Assembly (NCBI GenBank): GCA_026874595.1
Contig: CM049315.1
Span: 58,402,889-58,466,888, forward strand
DNA length: 64,000 bases
Direction: 5' to 3'
From: Sipunculus nudus
Lineage: Eukaryota > Annelida > Sipuncula > Golfingiida > Sipunculidae
The notes under the pieces were generated by a model. That model was not told the origin of the DNA. It saw only the letters and a program-made list of their open reading frames with translations, and did not search any database. Shown here in pieces: positions 1-11,300 of this stretch (within the stretch, counting starts at the first letter, position 1; every line of letters begins with the position of its first letter). Made by a program: the position numbers and the translations under genes.

Positions 1-1700
1 TAATATTAGATTATTTCCGAACAAAGAAAATGTCCTTGTTAAGTTGGTGCTTCGTTATATAAAAATAATTAATAATAAATCCGCCAAAATATGTTACAAT
101 TTTTAGGATATGTCTTCCTGAGATCACACTGACACGAGACTGAAATATATAAAATACAGAGGACTCCTAAGCCATAGCTCTTCTAAGCGCTAATCATCAT
201 TTCACAAAAGTGAGGACTATTCGCTGAACAGCGTTCTAATCACCGAATATATGAATACTAACTGCGTGTCACATCAGAATGTGCTGTTCAATTAGCCCCC
301 ATAGCTACTTCAGAACAGTATTCTGGTGAGGAATAAAATTAAAGCAGTACAAGTTTATGAATCATTAAAATTAAATGTATTTTCGTTTTCACATGCAAGA
401 TTAATGACAACTAGGCTTTATTAAGGGCACGCTGATTAGCAGTTATGGGTAGCCTATATTACTGTTACCTTGGGATAAAGAATAAAAGTAAAAAAGAAGT
501 ATAATTTATTTCTAATAGATAATTTTCTCTGTTTTTAAAAGGGTTTTGCAACAAGTATGGCTTTATATGGCAATTTTGTTTTATATGGATTTCTATAGTG
601 TTCCAATATTTAGGTTGACTTCACCATTTTTCTATGACATCCAGATTGACAGCACTGCATGCATGGCTCCGCACTGGCCAGATGACTGAGATTAAGGTGA
701 TTCAGCATACTGGTCTTGCCTCTGCACCTCCAGTCAACTCATAAAGCAATATATGCGTAAGTCCGATATTTACCAAGCCAAAGAAGATTTTTGAGTCAAT
801 AAAAGTAGTCATCTTGAGAGGTCGATTTTTTATTTCCTAATTGCTCTTCCGCAATAAAATGTCTTTCAGTACTCATACTGACGTAGTATTATTGATCAAT
901 CCTCTCAATCATGTCACTACCGAGATAAAGTGTATTTTGATTTGTACTCTCATAGCCCGTTTATACTTCTTCAACAAAGGCTATCTGACTCAGAATACAA
1001 AAGACCATTGTATAAATATTAACACTTTTTACAGTCACTACGTCTTTTCTTATCGAATGGAGAGACTTGGGTTAAGAAATATAAATATTTTTTTTCCGCG
1101 ATTCAACGATGACTGTTACCCGAGACACTGCACTTTCTGATTAACTGTACATATAGACGGAAAAAACACATGTTCAGGACGGTGAAACAGTAAGATTAGA
1201 CAGCACCTGGGACAGTCGACAGAAATGGAAATGTAGTTCTTTTTACCGATCTTATGGTCCCTAGAGCTCTCGTGGTCTTCCGTTAAATGGCTCTTTTTGG
1301 CATTTACACCATAATGAGAGTGGCTCATGTGGATTTTTACTGTTGAGCAATAAACATACAAGTTTCTGAGCTAATTGTAGTATAAAGCTCTTTATCATCT
1401 GCTACATCTACCGCCAAGGGGCGTGTTTAGGGGGCGAACTACCTTTTGGGGCAGCCAAAGTTCATGCGAAAGGATAGGCCCCAAGTTCCAAACAGGTAAA
1501 AAATAGAGAAAAAAAAATAACCCAAATAAAATGCAATTATATATAAAGGTGGGGCCATAAATGGAGCATAAAGATGCAAACAAGTGCAGAATTTTGTAGA
1601 AATCTGCGAATCGACTAGAAAATCATATTGTAAAAAATAATACTTAGCGGGAAAGTGGCAGCTCTGGCGTAACCTCAGTGAGAACACTTTCTGTGGAGTT
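1..1700. other. intronic DNA of the TRPC gene, nothing recognised
   Basis: The TRPC frame ends at a donor at 2500 and no continuation is seen to its left, so this stretch is probably intron. Both strands were read for the expected S2-S6 and pore segments and none was found. Short open frames here have no recognisable composition. Confidence 0.5.
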
Positions 1701-1705
1701 TCACA

Positions 1706-1800
1706 TACAGTGAAGTCTCGTTACAATGAACATGTTTGTTCCATGGGAAATAGTTTCGTAAATCGAATTTTATAAAAGGGACTTATGAAGATATGAGAGC
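1706..1800 (+). mobile_element. possible pogo/Tigger-like terminal fragment
   Basis: The segment starting CAGTGAAGTCTCGTTACAAT resembles the terminal inverted repeats of pogo/Tigger elements as remembered from other genomes. No opposite terminus was found before the next repeat begins, so this is at best a truncated end. Confidence 0.3.
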
Positions 1801-1819
1801 TCTGTCAGCTAAAGAAAAT

Positions 1820-2235
1820 CCCATGAACCTTTCATAAAAATAGGTAAGAAAACACAATCCAACCACACACAGGCTGTTTGTTTTGAACATATTCACTTGT
1901 TTTCAGTATGTGGAGGCCCGTCAAAATAGTAAAAACACATTCAACTAGGACATCTGCATGGTGGCAAGTCAAATGAACGAAAGTTTTCCAAAGAGCTTTT
2001 TACAACTGATGATCTTTCAGCCTCTGTATAAATGTAGCTAACCGCCTTAGGTTACATAGCTTTCTCCACTTGTCAACATTGCTTTGTTTGATAACAACTT
2101 GTTTGTAAACAAACTCATACATTCGCTACAAAGGCGTTATAAACATTTTCTTAACAGGAATTACCCTCAGATCATTAATATATACACAGAGTAACCCAGA
2201 AATCGCGTAAATTCTATATCAAAGGTAGGTGAACG
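1820..2235 (+). repeat. interspersed repeat family A, copy 1
   Basis: This copy shares about 400 bp with 27270-27695 (same strand) and with 5380-5705 (opposite strand). Shared landmarks in order are aacaggctgt, attca..a.GACATCTG, GTGGCAAGTCA, CCTT.GGTTACA, GTTATAA and TCTTAACAGG. No coding capacity was seen and no terminal inverted repeat was found. It could be a SINE or MITE of unknown class. Confidence 0.7.
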
Positions 2236-2499
2236 TGCCCCTTTAATATAAATCTGAAAGTTATCTGATTCAAACGAATTCAAAGGATTCGATCCCTTTG
2301 TGACGTAGGACTACTGCTTTATAAAAGAACTATTCATTGGTATCCGAGGGAGGCTTTATTCTGGAGGTCACATGGGACGGGGTTGTTGATATTTCGTGAG
2401 ATGCCTGGTTTGTGGTCAGCTCTGACTATACTTCTTGCTATTTATTCTCAATGAATATTCAGTGAGAAATGAATTAGATCATTGGATGATAACGGTTAC

Positions 2500-2695
2500 C
2501 TAGCACCCAGATGAAGATGAGGATAACTACGATTGAGTCTGGCAGGCTCTTCTGCATCCCGTGGCACGCCATGTCCAGCCAGGGATTGCCCGAGCCCCCT
2601 CTGTTGGTTGCCATAAATACAAGCACGAGGAACACCATGTAACTGCACGTGTGGTTCAGAAACTTCACGAACGGACTGCGGATCTTCACTCCAAT
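2500..2695 (-). CDS. TRPC: TRPC coding exon 4
   Basis: This exon has 65 codons plus one base, starting IGVKIRSPFVKFLNHTCSYM after acceptor tgtag and ending IFIWVLG at donor CTAG|GTAAC (phase 1). It carries the S1-type membrane span and the start of the next hydrophobic segment. The following exon is not found between 1 and 2470 and must lie outside the window. Confidence 0.9.
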
Positions 2696-5600
2696 CTACA
2701 TCACACAAAAGCATGGGCTTAGTATGATAAAACTAGCTTTCATCACATCGCTAATTACATCACCGATAAAAAGCAGTATATGATTTCACACTTGTTACAT
2801 AATTTAAAACTATGTTTTTCTTTATTTCTAGAAGATACTGCCTTCTTCATTCACACCTTGTTGTTAGTATGAAAACAGAAGAAGATGCTTTACCTCTGTA
2901 TGGCATTCCTACTTTATTTTTAAATTTTTGTAAAGGATAGGTCCATAAGGGTCCATAGGCTCTTGGTGGTACCGTCTATTGAATGAAGATGGAGTTATCC
3001 ATATGTTAAGAATTATATGTTTGTTATGGAACCTTCTGGATTTCAGGTTTCATATGCACGGGGTTAGGAAAATCCAGAAGTGATAACCTGTCGGTAAGAC
3101 ATTAGAGTGAATCTCTGAGGTCAACGAGATTACACCATTGTACCATTGAGGCACCGGCGGGGTTCGGCCCAGGAACCTTCAGCTCCGAAGTCCAACGCCT
3201 TAGGCCAAAAAAAAAAAAGGTTTGGTTCTCAGGCACTTTTTTTTCAGAAATCATTGCCGGCGGGCGGTTTTTTTTATTTTTATTTTTTTGGGTATGTTTC
3301 GATAAAAATGCAAATGATAAGGGAAAAGCGTGATACTAACACATTTATTTTGCTAAACAAGTAAAAACACTACATATCAAAAGAAAATTTAATCAAAATT
3401 GTGTGATTCTATCTTCTTGAAAGAAATGTCCGAGTGGCTGGAGCTCAAAATTGGTAAGTTTCTGTTGAAAATCAAAATCAAAATTTTTGATGCGGGGGAT
3501 AAAATTGACGCGGGCGGTGCCAGAGAACCATACATTTTATTTATTTTTTTTTTTCTGCCTTAACCACTGGCACTAGGCTACGTCCTACCCCTTCGCATTC
3601 CTACCTTGCTGTTTGGTGCCGCAAGAAACACCAGAGATGAAATTGGCAGCAAGATCGTTGCCACGGGGACGGCGAGCAGCTTGATGATGACGTGTTGGTG
3701 TCTCATCCAGGGCAGTCCTGAGTACCAGAGGGTGATGAGTTGACGCTGACATGTCGCGTGAGCGATAAACTGAGAACAACAACAAAAGGTTTGTTAAGAG
3801 GGTTGTCATGTAATGTGTAAGGACCTCTTAGGTTGTAGAAAAAGTAGAGATCAATGTTAGCATCATATTTATCAGAAACTATTATCATGATCACCTTAAA
3901 ATTACATCTTTTTTTCATTTCAATCCTAATTTTAAGGAGTATTTGCGCATAGTCGCTCGAATCCCTATTTATTGGTGTGATTCTATCAAGAAATGGACAA
4001 AACTTTACACTAAATGGGTATATATTGTCTGGCCTTACTCCGTACGGTGGTGGCGTGAATCAAATAAGAGGTGCCTAAAACATACATTTGTCCTATACTC
4101 TATCGCTTTCTTCCCAGTTCCTCTAAAATAAGGATTCAAACGACTGTGGTTTGAGTTTCTTTTAATCCTTATTGATCAAATTCTCAAAATAACAATATAA
4201 CAAAGGTTCAGATAATAACAAAGGCCAACTCTAGTGCAGTAGGTAATCTATTGGCCCCATACAGAATTTCCAGAACTGAAGGCCGGACCTATCGATGACA
4301 TGATATTACGTTGTTAATTACCTGACAGCGTGTGTCTAATAGCTCACCCGTTTTTGGTCGTACTTCAGAGCGAGTTTTACCCTGTTCAGTTGCAGGTATA
4401 CATCCCCATCCCGGTTGCTATGGTGATCATCTTCACTGAGCAAGGCCACGATTTCCTCACTTGACCTACAGAGGTCGAGAAGTTCCACGGCGTAGTCCTT
4501 ACACATGGTACTTAAACGATGGTACTCGCTCTACAAGACAACCAGGAAATGCATGTACTTTAAAACAGCCATATTCAGACAATGCTACACTGTTTACCAG
4601 CTATTTTATCATTCCCAGTTCTCCAAAATTAGCTGGGACAATATTACATAATTATTAAATTGAGATATATTTTTGTAACTACTATTATCATAAAAATTCA
4701 TTAAAATGTAGGCAGGGTAAGCCAGAAATCACAAAAATTCTACAAATAAGGTGAAAAGTTGGTTTAAAGATGATTTTACACTTTTCTTCCAGATCCAGAG
4801 TGAGAGCACTGCATGCACGGTCCCTACTATAGGTGACCCGAAATTTGGCTGACTAAGCATTAAAGAACGTTCTCAACGATGATATTTTCCGATTATGGGT
4901 AATGCTTACAGTGCTTTAATGAGAATAATTGAAATACAGCAAATCAATATATTTAACTTCATAAAAACATTTCTAAAAAATATTACTGTGCTGGAAGTAA
5001 AAATTTTCTTTTATATATTATCTTACTGGTCTAATGTTAATCTTTAACCTAATAGTAAAGTACTACTGCATGGACTGGACATGGTAACAATCAAAATTCA
5101 TAGATTTAAGCTATTCATCTCTATCTCATCTGAAACTCCCCTAATTTGTGTACCTAACAGTTAAACTCTCCCTCAGGCCTCAGCTGTCGCCTTTCTCTTG
5201 CTGAAGAAGCCTGAGGGGAAGAGGTTCCAGTCTCCCTTATTCAGAGCGATCAAGTTCCATCTTTTCCCTTTTTTTTATTTATATAGCTTTCTAATGAAAA
5301 CACACTTTTCTACGGAACTATCGCTCTGGGCTAGAGATTTAAGCCAGCTATTCGCATACTGTGCGTACATATGAATAAACTCTCATTAATTCCTGTTAAG
5401 TTCTTAAAATGCCACTGTGACGAATGTATGAGCTTTTAAATCTACGCGCTGTTAGTAAACACAGCAATGTTGACAATTAGAAAAACCATGTAACCTAAGG
5501 TGGTTGGTTGTGTATGTGTTGAAATTGAAATTGAATCCCTTATTGCAAAACGCCCTCTGCAAAACTCTGGTTCGTCTGACTTGCCGCCAGATGTCCTTGT

Positions 5601-5740
5601 TGAATGAGTTTGGAATATATTGGTGGGCACCCACGTGTTATAAACACGTTGATATAAACAAAAGAACAGGCTGTATGCCATGGGATCGGCGTTTTCTGGC
5701 CTATTTTTATAAAAGGTTCAAGGTATTATCTTTACTTAAA

Positions 5741-5786
<46 letters not shown>

Positions 5787-5983
5787 GGTAGTGTTACCCT
5801 CCGATGTAAAGTGCTCTATGGCCTACAGACTAGGTCAGAGCGGTATAACTCTGAAGAAAAACAACACTGTTAATTCACAACAGTTTTTCAAACCACGCCG
5901 TTAGCTTCATTTTAACCACATTCACCTGATGATCGGGTCGCATCCCGTGAAACAGACTGTTGTGAATTAACAGTGTTGTTTTT

Positions 5984-6044
<61 letters not shown>

Positions 6045-6886
6045 CGAAATAGGCCCCTTTAATTTTATAAACATGCTGGAGAGAATATTTCTATACATAC
6101 CTTGTACTCTTTCTCTATATCGGTGAGTTGTTCCAATTCATGACTCAAGTGAAATGCGGTGAAGATTGGGTCCTCACTTGACAGCGATATGTAGGCCGGG
6201 CTGACCAGAGCACGATACGTACTGAGTCGCTTTTTAGAGTATTTGACAGAGTCAAACACTCGCTGGTTGCTGCACTCTGTGCAGTCACAGAAGTAGTCGT
6301 GCGGTCGCTCTATTTTCGCTCCGAGTTCCATCAGCATCTGCACAATACAGAAGTTGTTCTTCTGCGCAGCAAGAACTAAAGGTGTAGCGGCCGGCCGCAG
6401 CTTAGGACTCTCATCATCTTTGTTATAAAATCCATCTGTTCCACTCAACTTAATCTTGCTGTTTTTATATAACGGATGCGACAAGACCAGCTCACACAAT
6501 TTCACATTTTCTCGGTCAATGGCACATAATAAAGCCTCTTCCACCGACGCCACGTTCACTCTGTGCAACAGAAAGTCCACCACGGTCTCGTGGTTTCCTT
6601 GTGTCGCTAATTCCAGAGCTGTCCGTCCGATCCGATCGTGACAGTTGATGTTGATGTTGTGGTCTCTGACGATGCGCGTGACGGTTGCCAGGTCACCATC
6701 CTCAGCAGCTTCCAGGTATTCTTCCTCTTCTCGCTGTACATTGTGTTCCGGTTGGAAGAACCGCCGCATAAACCGGTCTGTCGTACTGTCCAGCCGACGT
6801 GGTCTCGGCTTCATTTTCCGGCCTTCTACATGACTTTCTCTGGCGTTTTTTGGATGGATTGTCAGTAGTCTAACGAGGGAAGGCAT
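2500..6886 (-). CDS. TRPC: TRPC-type cation channel, 5' part (four exons, gene continues off the left edge)
   Basis: Four minus-strand exons (6886-6101, 4530-4348, 3769-3605, 2695-2500) join with phases 0, 0, 0, 1 into 443 codons. Residues 1-262 hold the N-terminal ankyrin-repeat region (for example GRTALELATQGNHETVVDFL) followed by the TRP_2-type segment ending LSSEDPIFTAFHLSHELEQL. The H-x3-C-x-C-x2-C cluster at residues 196-205 (PHDYFCDCTEC) matches the zinc-binding site of TRPC channels. Exon 2 continues with CKDYAVELLDLCRSSEE and exon 3 with HATCQRQLITLWY followed by a hydrophobic stretch. Exon 4 begins IGVKIRSPFVKFLNHT and contains a further membrane segment ending IFIWVLG. TRPC proteins are tetrameric plasma-membrane cation channels gated downstream of phospholipase C (family knowledge). 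S2-S6, the pore and the TRP box are not in the window. The subfamily is uncertain: the text mixes TRPC4/5-like and TRPC3/6/7-like features. Confidence 0.93.
3201..3563 (+). mobile_element. MITE with terminal inverted repeats, copy 1
   Basis: The left end GGTTCTCAGGCAC (3224-3236) is the near-perfect inverse of the right end GTGCCAGAGAACC (3517-3529). Further out the copy is bracketed by TTAGGCC and GCCTTAA. Copies of the same body lie at 9426-9660 (inverted) and 14703-14945. The ends resemble hAT-type termini (CAGGGTTCTCAA...), which is inference. No transposase is encoded. The copy sits in the TRPC intron between exons 3 and 4. Confidence 0.65.
3605..3769 (-). CDS. TRPC: TRPC coding exon 3
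   Basis: This exon has 55 codons from FIAHATCQRQLITLWY to FLAAPNSK, with acceptor ttctcag and donor AAG|GTAGGA, both phase 0. It covers the conserved Cys-Gln/Trp-Tyr segment (FVAHPNCQQQL..WY in vertebrates) and a long hydrophobic helix (IIKLLAVPVATILLPISSLV) in the pre-S1 region. Confidence 0.92.
4348..4530 (-). CDS. TRPC: TRPC coding exon 2
   Basis: This exon has 61 codons, SEYHRLSTMCKDY through LNRVKLALKYDQKR, between acceptor cttgtag and donor CGG|GTGAGC, both phase 0. The sequence matches the conserved linker-helix region of TRPC proteins that follows the ankyrin repeats. It joins the preceding exon after EKEYK without altering the frame. Confidence 0.92.
5380..5705 (-). repeat. interspersed repeat family A, copy 2
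   Basis: On the minus strand this reads like the copies at 1820 and 27270: GACATCTGGCGGCAAGTCAG, then ACAACCAACCACCTTAGGTT, then cttaacaggaatta. It lies in TRPC intron 1. The plus-strand open frame here (5504-5791) is a by-product. Confidence 0.7.
5743..5782. repeat. (TA)n microsatellite
   Basis: About 40 bp of uninterrupted AT dinucleotides lie in TRPC intron 1, about 70 bp left of the 133-bp inverted-repeat element. Confidence 0.98.
5854..5986 (+). mobile_element. 133-bp element with perfect 31-bp terminal inverted repeats and a tRNA-like core
   Basis: Bases 5854-5884 are the exact reverse complement of 5956-5986 (31 of 31). The core reads CACGCCGTTAGCTTCATTTT, then CACCTGATGAT, then the short hairpin CGGGTCGCATCCCG at 5934-5947. 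The core recurs at 7203-7304 and, inverted, at 10509-10603. GTTAG...TAAC followed by the CGGG/CCCG hairpin resembles the D arm and T arm of a tRNA; that is inference. Only this copy has both terminal repeats. TA microsatellites lie on both sides. Confidence 0.75.
5987..6040. repeat. (TA)n microsatellite
   Basis: About 54 bp of AT dinucleotides abut the right end of the 133-bp element, 60 bp from the TRPC exon 1 donor. Confidence 0.98.
6101..6886 (-). CDS. TRPC: TRPC coding exon 1 (ankyrin region)
   Basis: This exon has 262 codons from ATG at 6886 to the donor AAG|GTATGT at 6101. An in-frame TAA lies just upstream of the ATG. A pyrimidine-rich acceptor (ttttacag, near 6940) suggests a 5'-UTR exon farther right, so the ATG lies in the second or a later transcript exon. 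A second methionine at residue 25 is an alternative start. The open frame runs past the donor to 6065, but that extension is intronic. Confidence 0.93.
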
Positions 6887-7024
6887 GCGAATTGTCTCTA
6901 AATGGACGGTTGTGATTTATGCGCTGCTGTGTGAACACCTGTAAAAGAGAAACTTAATTTGTAATAACAATATATCCTGAGATGAGAGCGTGAGATTCTT
7001 CCTGCAAAAAAAAAACACAATTGG

Positions 7025-7026
<2 letters not shown>

Positions 7027-7078
<52 letters not shown>
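7027..7078. repeat. (TA)n microsatellite
   Basis: About 50 bp of AT dinucleotides lie just upstream (transcript sense) of TRPC coding exon 1. Confidence 0.98.
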
Positions 7079-7079
<1 letters not shown>

Positions 7080-7202
7080 TTCCCCTGTTATGTTCAAGCA
7101 TCGCACGTGTACCCCGAGAAGACAATAGGATCATTGTCAGTCATTTACTTGCTCTCCCTGATATACACAAAGCATAATCTCGTAATCTCTTAAAGACTCG
7201 GC

Positions 7203-7304
7203 TTTTCAAACCACGCCGTTAGCTTTTTTCTAACAACATTCACCTGAGAATCGGGTCGCATACCGTGAAACAGTCAGTAGTGAATTTACAGTGTTGTTTT
7301 TCTT
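7203..7304 (+). repeat. second copy of the 133-bp element core
   Basis: It carries TTTTCAAACCACGCCGTTAG, CACCTGAGAATCGGGTCGCA and a degraded right arm (agtagtgaatttacagtg). The left inverted repeat is absent. The left flank (ctcgtaatctcttaaagact) matches the flank of the copy at 10.5 kb, so the ancestral unit was longer than the core. Confidence 0.65.
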
Positions 7305-7309
7305 CATCG

Positions 7310-9400
7310 TAATTTATATATAAATATATTATACATTTATATTGGTAAATTTTAATTGTGAAGTTTGACAGCTGAAGCAAGTGGTCCCGGCCGACCTACA
7401 ATCCCTTTAGTGCAAGAGGTGTATTTTAAATAGAACCGTACTCTGACGGAAGGGTGCTATTTATTTCTCATTTTATTTTTATAATCTTTTATTTTAGTTA
7501 CTTTTAGTTACTCGAGCATTTAATTTTATGTATCCAGTAACCTTAATATATGATACTCTTAGTCTATGTTTTTTTTTTCCAAACGGATGATCATTTTTAT
7601 TTCGTTACTAAGCTAGTTTCCTGACTCTTTTAATTAAATAACCGTCTGTCTGATTAGGCTACCAGAATTGTGCTTTGAAAAGTAAATGTTAAATCTATAT
7701 ACAAACAGACAAAGGCGTCGTTAGAATGGTGTACTCCTAGTTGAACAGAGACACAGAGTGGATTAAGTGCTCAGTATCATAGGCTTTGTATAGGTCTACA
7801 CACTGCGAAAAATTGGACTCCCAAAAAGCACGACTCTGTTTGTAAGGGTGTGTGGGCATCACAATCTGATCTCTACTATACACCGCGGCTTCTAAATACA
7901 TAGATTGCGTAGGTAGGCCTATAATTGTAGTGAAGAGGGTAGTAATCCAATATGTTGAATAAGAATTATTTCAAGGCAAATTTCATAAACATGTTGTTTT
8001 TGTGGTTAAGAATTCACGGAATGTGAAATATAAACAGGAGGTGTTTTCTTGTAAAAAGTTAATAATAAATAAATAGACAAACGCGTAGTTACCAGGCTGC
8101 ACTCCCAGCTTCAGCTTGTGAATGACAGACAGTAGATAAAGTGTTCGGTGTCATGGGCTTTATTTGATGTGAAAATGTGAGGGGTCAATCTACAGAGGTA
8201 CAGGCAGAAGACCCCCCCCCCCCTTCCCCCCCCTGGCAAAAGTCCCCCTCAGTTAAAACAGAGGAGACGAAAGCCCCTATATATTACATCGACTTTCTTT
8301 CACTCTTACTTCAATTTACGGATTATATGTATATTTATATTGGTTACGAAAGTTATTTGTGCTTTTCATCATTATATGTTAATATAATTAACTATTGGTT
8401 TGAACATTCTTGAACACTATATATAGGCTCACATTTATGAAGGTTCAATGAAACCATTTAAACCTACCGTATATATTTTTTTTTATTATGAGACCCATAA
8501 CCAGAAGATTATTGAGGTAAATATGAAGAAGCCATAAGCTGGATGACGGAAATTCATGTATCCTGAAATCTCTGTGTTCTATATAGTGCGTTATATTTCC
8601 TAAAATAAAAAGGGGGAGGGGGCAAAAGGTACTTTGGAGGACTTTTGTCCCAACCATTGAAAAAAGGGAGGGTGACATGTCCCCCCTCTGAAGAATGGCC
8701 TGTGCTGGCTATGCGGAGTATTAACGTTACAATAACCCGTCAAGAGAACAGACTTGTGGCTGTCACCAGTGACCTGCACTCCTAGTTCAAAGCTGTTGAC
8801 GGTCATAATCACCAGTGATCGATCGGCAATCGAGTCCCAGCGGATTGTTTAAACAGTCCGGACAGGCCACGCGGGCTCCTTGATAAAGCCGGTGTAGTCA
8901 AGTACCAGGGTCATTTCCATGGAAACCACGGTGTTACTGGGTGATGGCAAATATCTAACGAAACAATTTCAACAGTTTCCCTGTTGATCTTTATTTGATT
9001 ATTAACAGTCACATTTACTTTTTATTCATACAGTTTTAATAAATGAGTCTTTGCCTCTTAAACACGCTTTATAAAACTATGTTTTGTCATGTGCGCTAAA
9101 AAATTGTTTTTATTATATTTCTTTAATTATATGTACTTTATTAAATTGATTTTATGAATGACTATCATTTCAGTGTCAATCAGAATACAAACAACATATA
9201 CACATGTATATTTCTTTTATATGATAAGAACAAATTTTATTTACAGACATGACAAAGTCATAAATCTTTAAAAGCCCGTTTATGGTTTCTGAAAGATCTA
9301 AGCTGGTCTTTGCCTAAATGTCACTAAGATGGTAATTTCTGATACGCTTACTTCCAATGTCTATCAAAATTCAACCGAACATGCAGCACGCGATTCCAAT
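7310..9400. other. no gene recognised
   Basis: This is AT-rich DNA with short C-rich tracts near 8212-8230 and no splice-joined frame that can be supported. Open frames of 70-80 codons here have random-looking composition. Confidence 0.5.
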
Positions 9401-9425
9401 TTTCGCTTTAAACAAAAAAACGTAT

Positions 9426-9660
9426 GTTTCTCAGGCACCGCCCGCGTCAATTTTGTTATTTTATTTTCACCTTTCAAGAAGATAAAATGATACAATTTTA
9501 ATCAGATTTAATGTGTAGTGTTCTTACCTGTTTAGCAAAAATAATCTGTTATTATCATGCTTTTCCTTTATCATATATGACATTTTTATCGAAACATACA
9601 AATATGGTAAAAAAAAATCGCCCGCCCGCACTGATTAAAAAAAAAGTGCTTGAGAACCCT
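9426..9660 (-). mobile_element. MITE with terminal inverted repeats, copy 2
   Basis: Read on the minus strand it starts GGGTTCTCAAGCAC and ends GGTGCCTGAGAAAC, with the same interior as 3224-3529 (atgtttcgataaaaatg, tttgctaaacagg, ATTGACGCGGGCGGTGCC). It is shorter in the region before ATTGACGCGG. Confidence 0.65.
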
Positions 9661-10254
9661 GCCTTTTTGGGGCCTTAGGGAAAATATTTTACATATTTAT
9701 TCATTAGTGAAATTTCATTTTAAAATGAGAGCGAACATATGGGCCAAAGTAAAACGTATATTAGTGCTGCTGCATGCATTATCGTCGAACATAGAAAGCA
9801 CAAACTAAAAAAGAATTAATCGTTGCATTTGTTACATTATCACAATAGAAAACAATAACAGAAATGTAAATAATACCAGTTTGACTTGGTTGTACATACA
9901 TGTATATAATTATTAAAACAGACATCAGACTTTGTGGAATATTTTCGAGAAAGCATGTATTACTAAGCAAAGTAGAATGACAGGCTGCTTACAGATTAGT
10001 ATTTAAAGATACTCTATAAGAAAGAGTGAAAAAAACAGAGACAGAGGGAAAAGTACAGAACAATAATAAAAAAAGACCTGTGAAGGAGCTAAGATATGGA
10101 TAAAAAAAACCAGAGAAGTAAAAAAATTAGCGGAGAACTGCACACAAACAATACAGACCAAACATGGCTTGTACTTTTCTCGTTGTTCATGTTTCAAATT
10201 TTTGGTTGGCCTTTGAAATATTATTAAATTTTTAATTGCATATATATATTATTT

Positions 10255-10490
10255 ATGTTATATATATGTTATATAAAATAAGATATGAAAAGATCAAACA
10301 TGACATTGCTTTAAGCTCAGCTGAATACAAGTCAGCTGAGCTATAACGATGGTCCTTTGTCCGTCGGCTGCCTGTCCGTCTGTCCTTCGTGCCGTCCGTT
10401 AAACTGACATGTTTTGAAACCATTGGACCTAGGAATCCGAAATTCGACATACAGTTAGATGTCCCCAAAATCTTCTACCATATATATGTT
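10255..10490 (-). repeat. repeat family D, short copy
   Basis: It shares its sequence with 10735-10960 and, inverted, with 63110-63264. It starts with a perfect 11-bp hairpin, AGCTCAGCTGA/TCAGCTGAGCT (10314-10342, loop of 7). A run of GTCCGTC-type tetranucleotide-like repeats follows, then GACATACAGTTAGATGTCCC. Orientation is given relative to the copy at 63 kb. Confidence 0.7.
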
Positions 10491-10508
10491 ATATATGTTC
10501 AATCCCCA

Positions 10509-10603
10509 CAGGCTGTTTCACGGGATGCGACCCGATCATCAGGTTAATGTGGTTAGAATGAAGCTAACAGCGTGGTTTGAAAATCCAAGACTTTACGAGA
10601 TTA
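10509..10603 (-). repeat. third copy of the 133-bp element core
   Basis: On the minus strand it reads TTTTCAAACCACGCTGTTAG, CTGATGATCGGGTCGCATCC and CGTGAAACAG. It sits between two family-D repeats. Confidence 0.65.
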
Positions 10604-10705
10604 GTTTACGAATCCGAAATTCGGCATACAGTTAGATGTCCCCAAAATCTCTTACCATACATATGTTATATATGTTATATATGTAATATATATATATATG
10701 TGACT

Positions 10706-10730
10706 ATGTGTGTGTGTGTGTGTGTGTGTG
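10706..10730. repeat. (TG)n microsatellite
   Basis: About 12 TG dinucleotides follow a short TA run. Confidence 0.95.
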
Positions 10731-10734
10731 TTAT

Positions 10735-11300
10735 ATAAAGTATGATATGAAAAGATCAAACATGACATTGTTTTTAGCTCAACTGAATAGTATTCAACTG
10801 AGCTATAACGTTGGACCTTTGTCCGTATAGGCTGTCTGTCCGTCGAGCCGTCTGTCCTTCCGTTAAACTGGCATGTTGTAAACCAATGGACCTACGAATC
10901 TGAAATTTGGCATACAGTTAGATGCCCCCTAAATCTCCTACCATGCCGAAAACTGGGACAATATGACCTCGTTCCTTTGAGATATTAACGAAATACCTCA
11001 ATTTTCTATTAAAAACCCATTGTCACACTTCCAGACTGCCTGATATAAAAAAAAGTTTATTTTTCTTATATTTAATATAAATATTTCTCTATATATTTCC
11101 TATGAAAATACCAGAAAATAGGTGAGTATAATATAATTTAAAAAAGTTATGGGCCGAAACATAATGCACTTTGTGAAAAAATCAGAAAAGATATTTGCTC
11201 ACTTAACATGCGAAATGTTAAAGCTAGAGACTTTTTTCAGGGATGTAACTTCACTTCATCAAGATTGAATTGAATAAATTGAATACCGAAAATTAGGTCA
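10735..11300 (-). repeat. repeat family D, longer copy
   Basis: This copy repeats the hairpin/GTCC module (10775-10870) and continues into CCTACCATGCCGAAAACTGG, CGTTCCTTTGAGATATTAAC and an AT-rich body. The same blocks appear in reverse order and orientation at 62585-63264. No coding potential is seen. Confidence 0.65.

Noticed and set aside
6065-6100. C-terminal extension of TRPC exon 1 (VCIEIFSPACL then stop)
   Set aside because: AAG|GTATGT is a good donor and the family sequence continues in phase at 4530.
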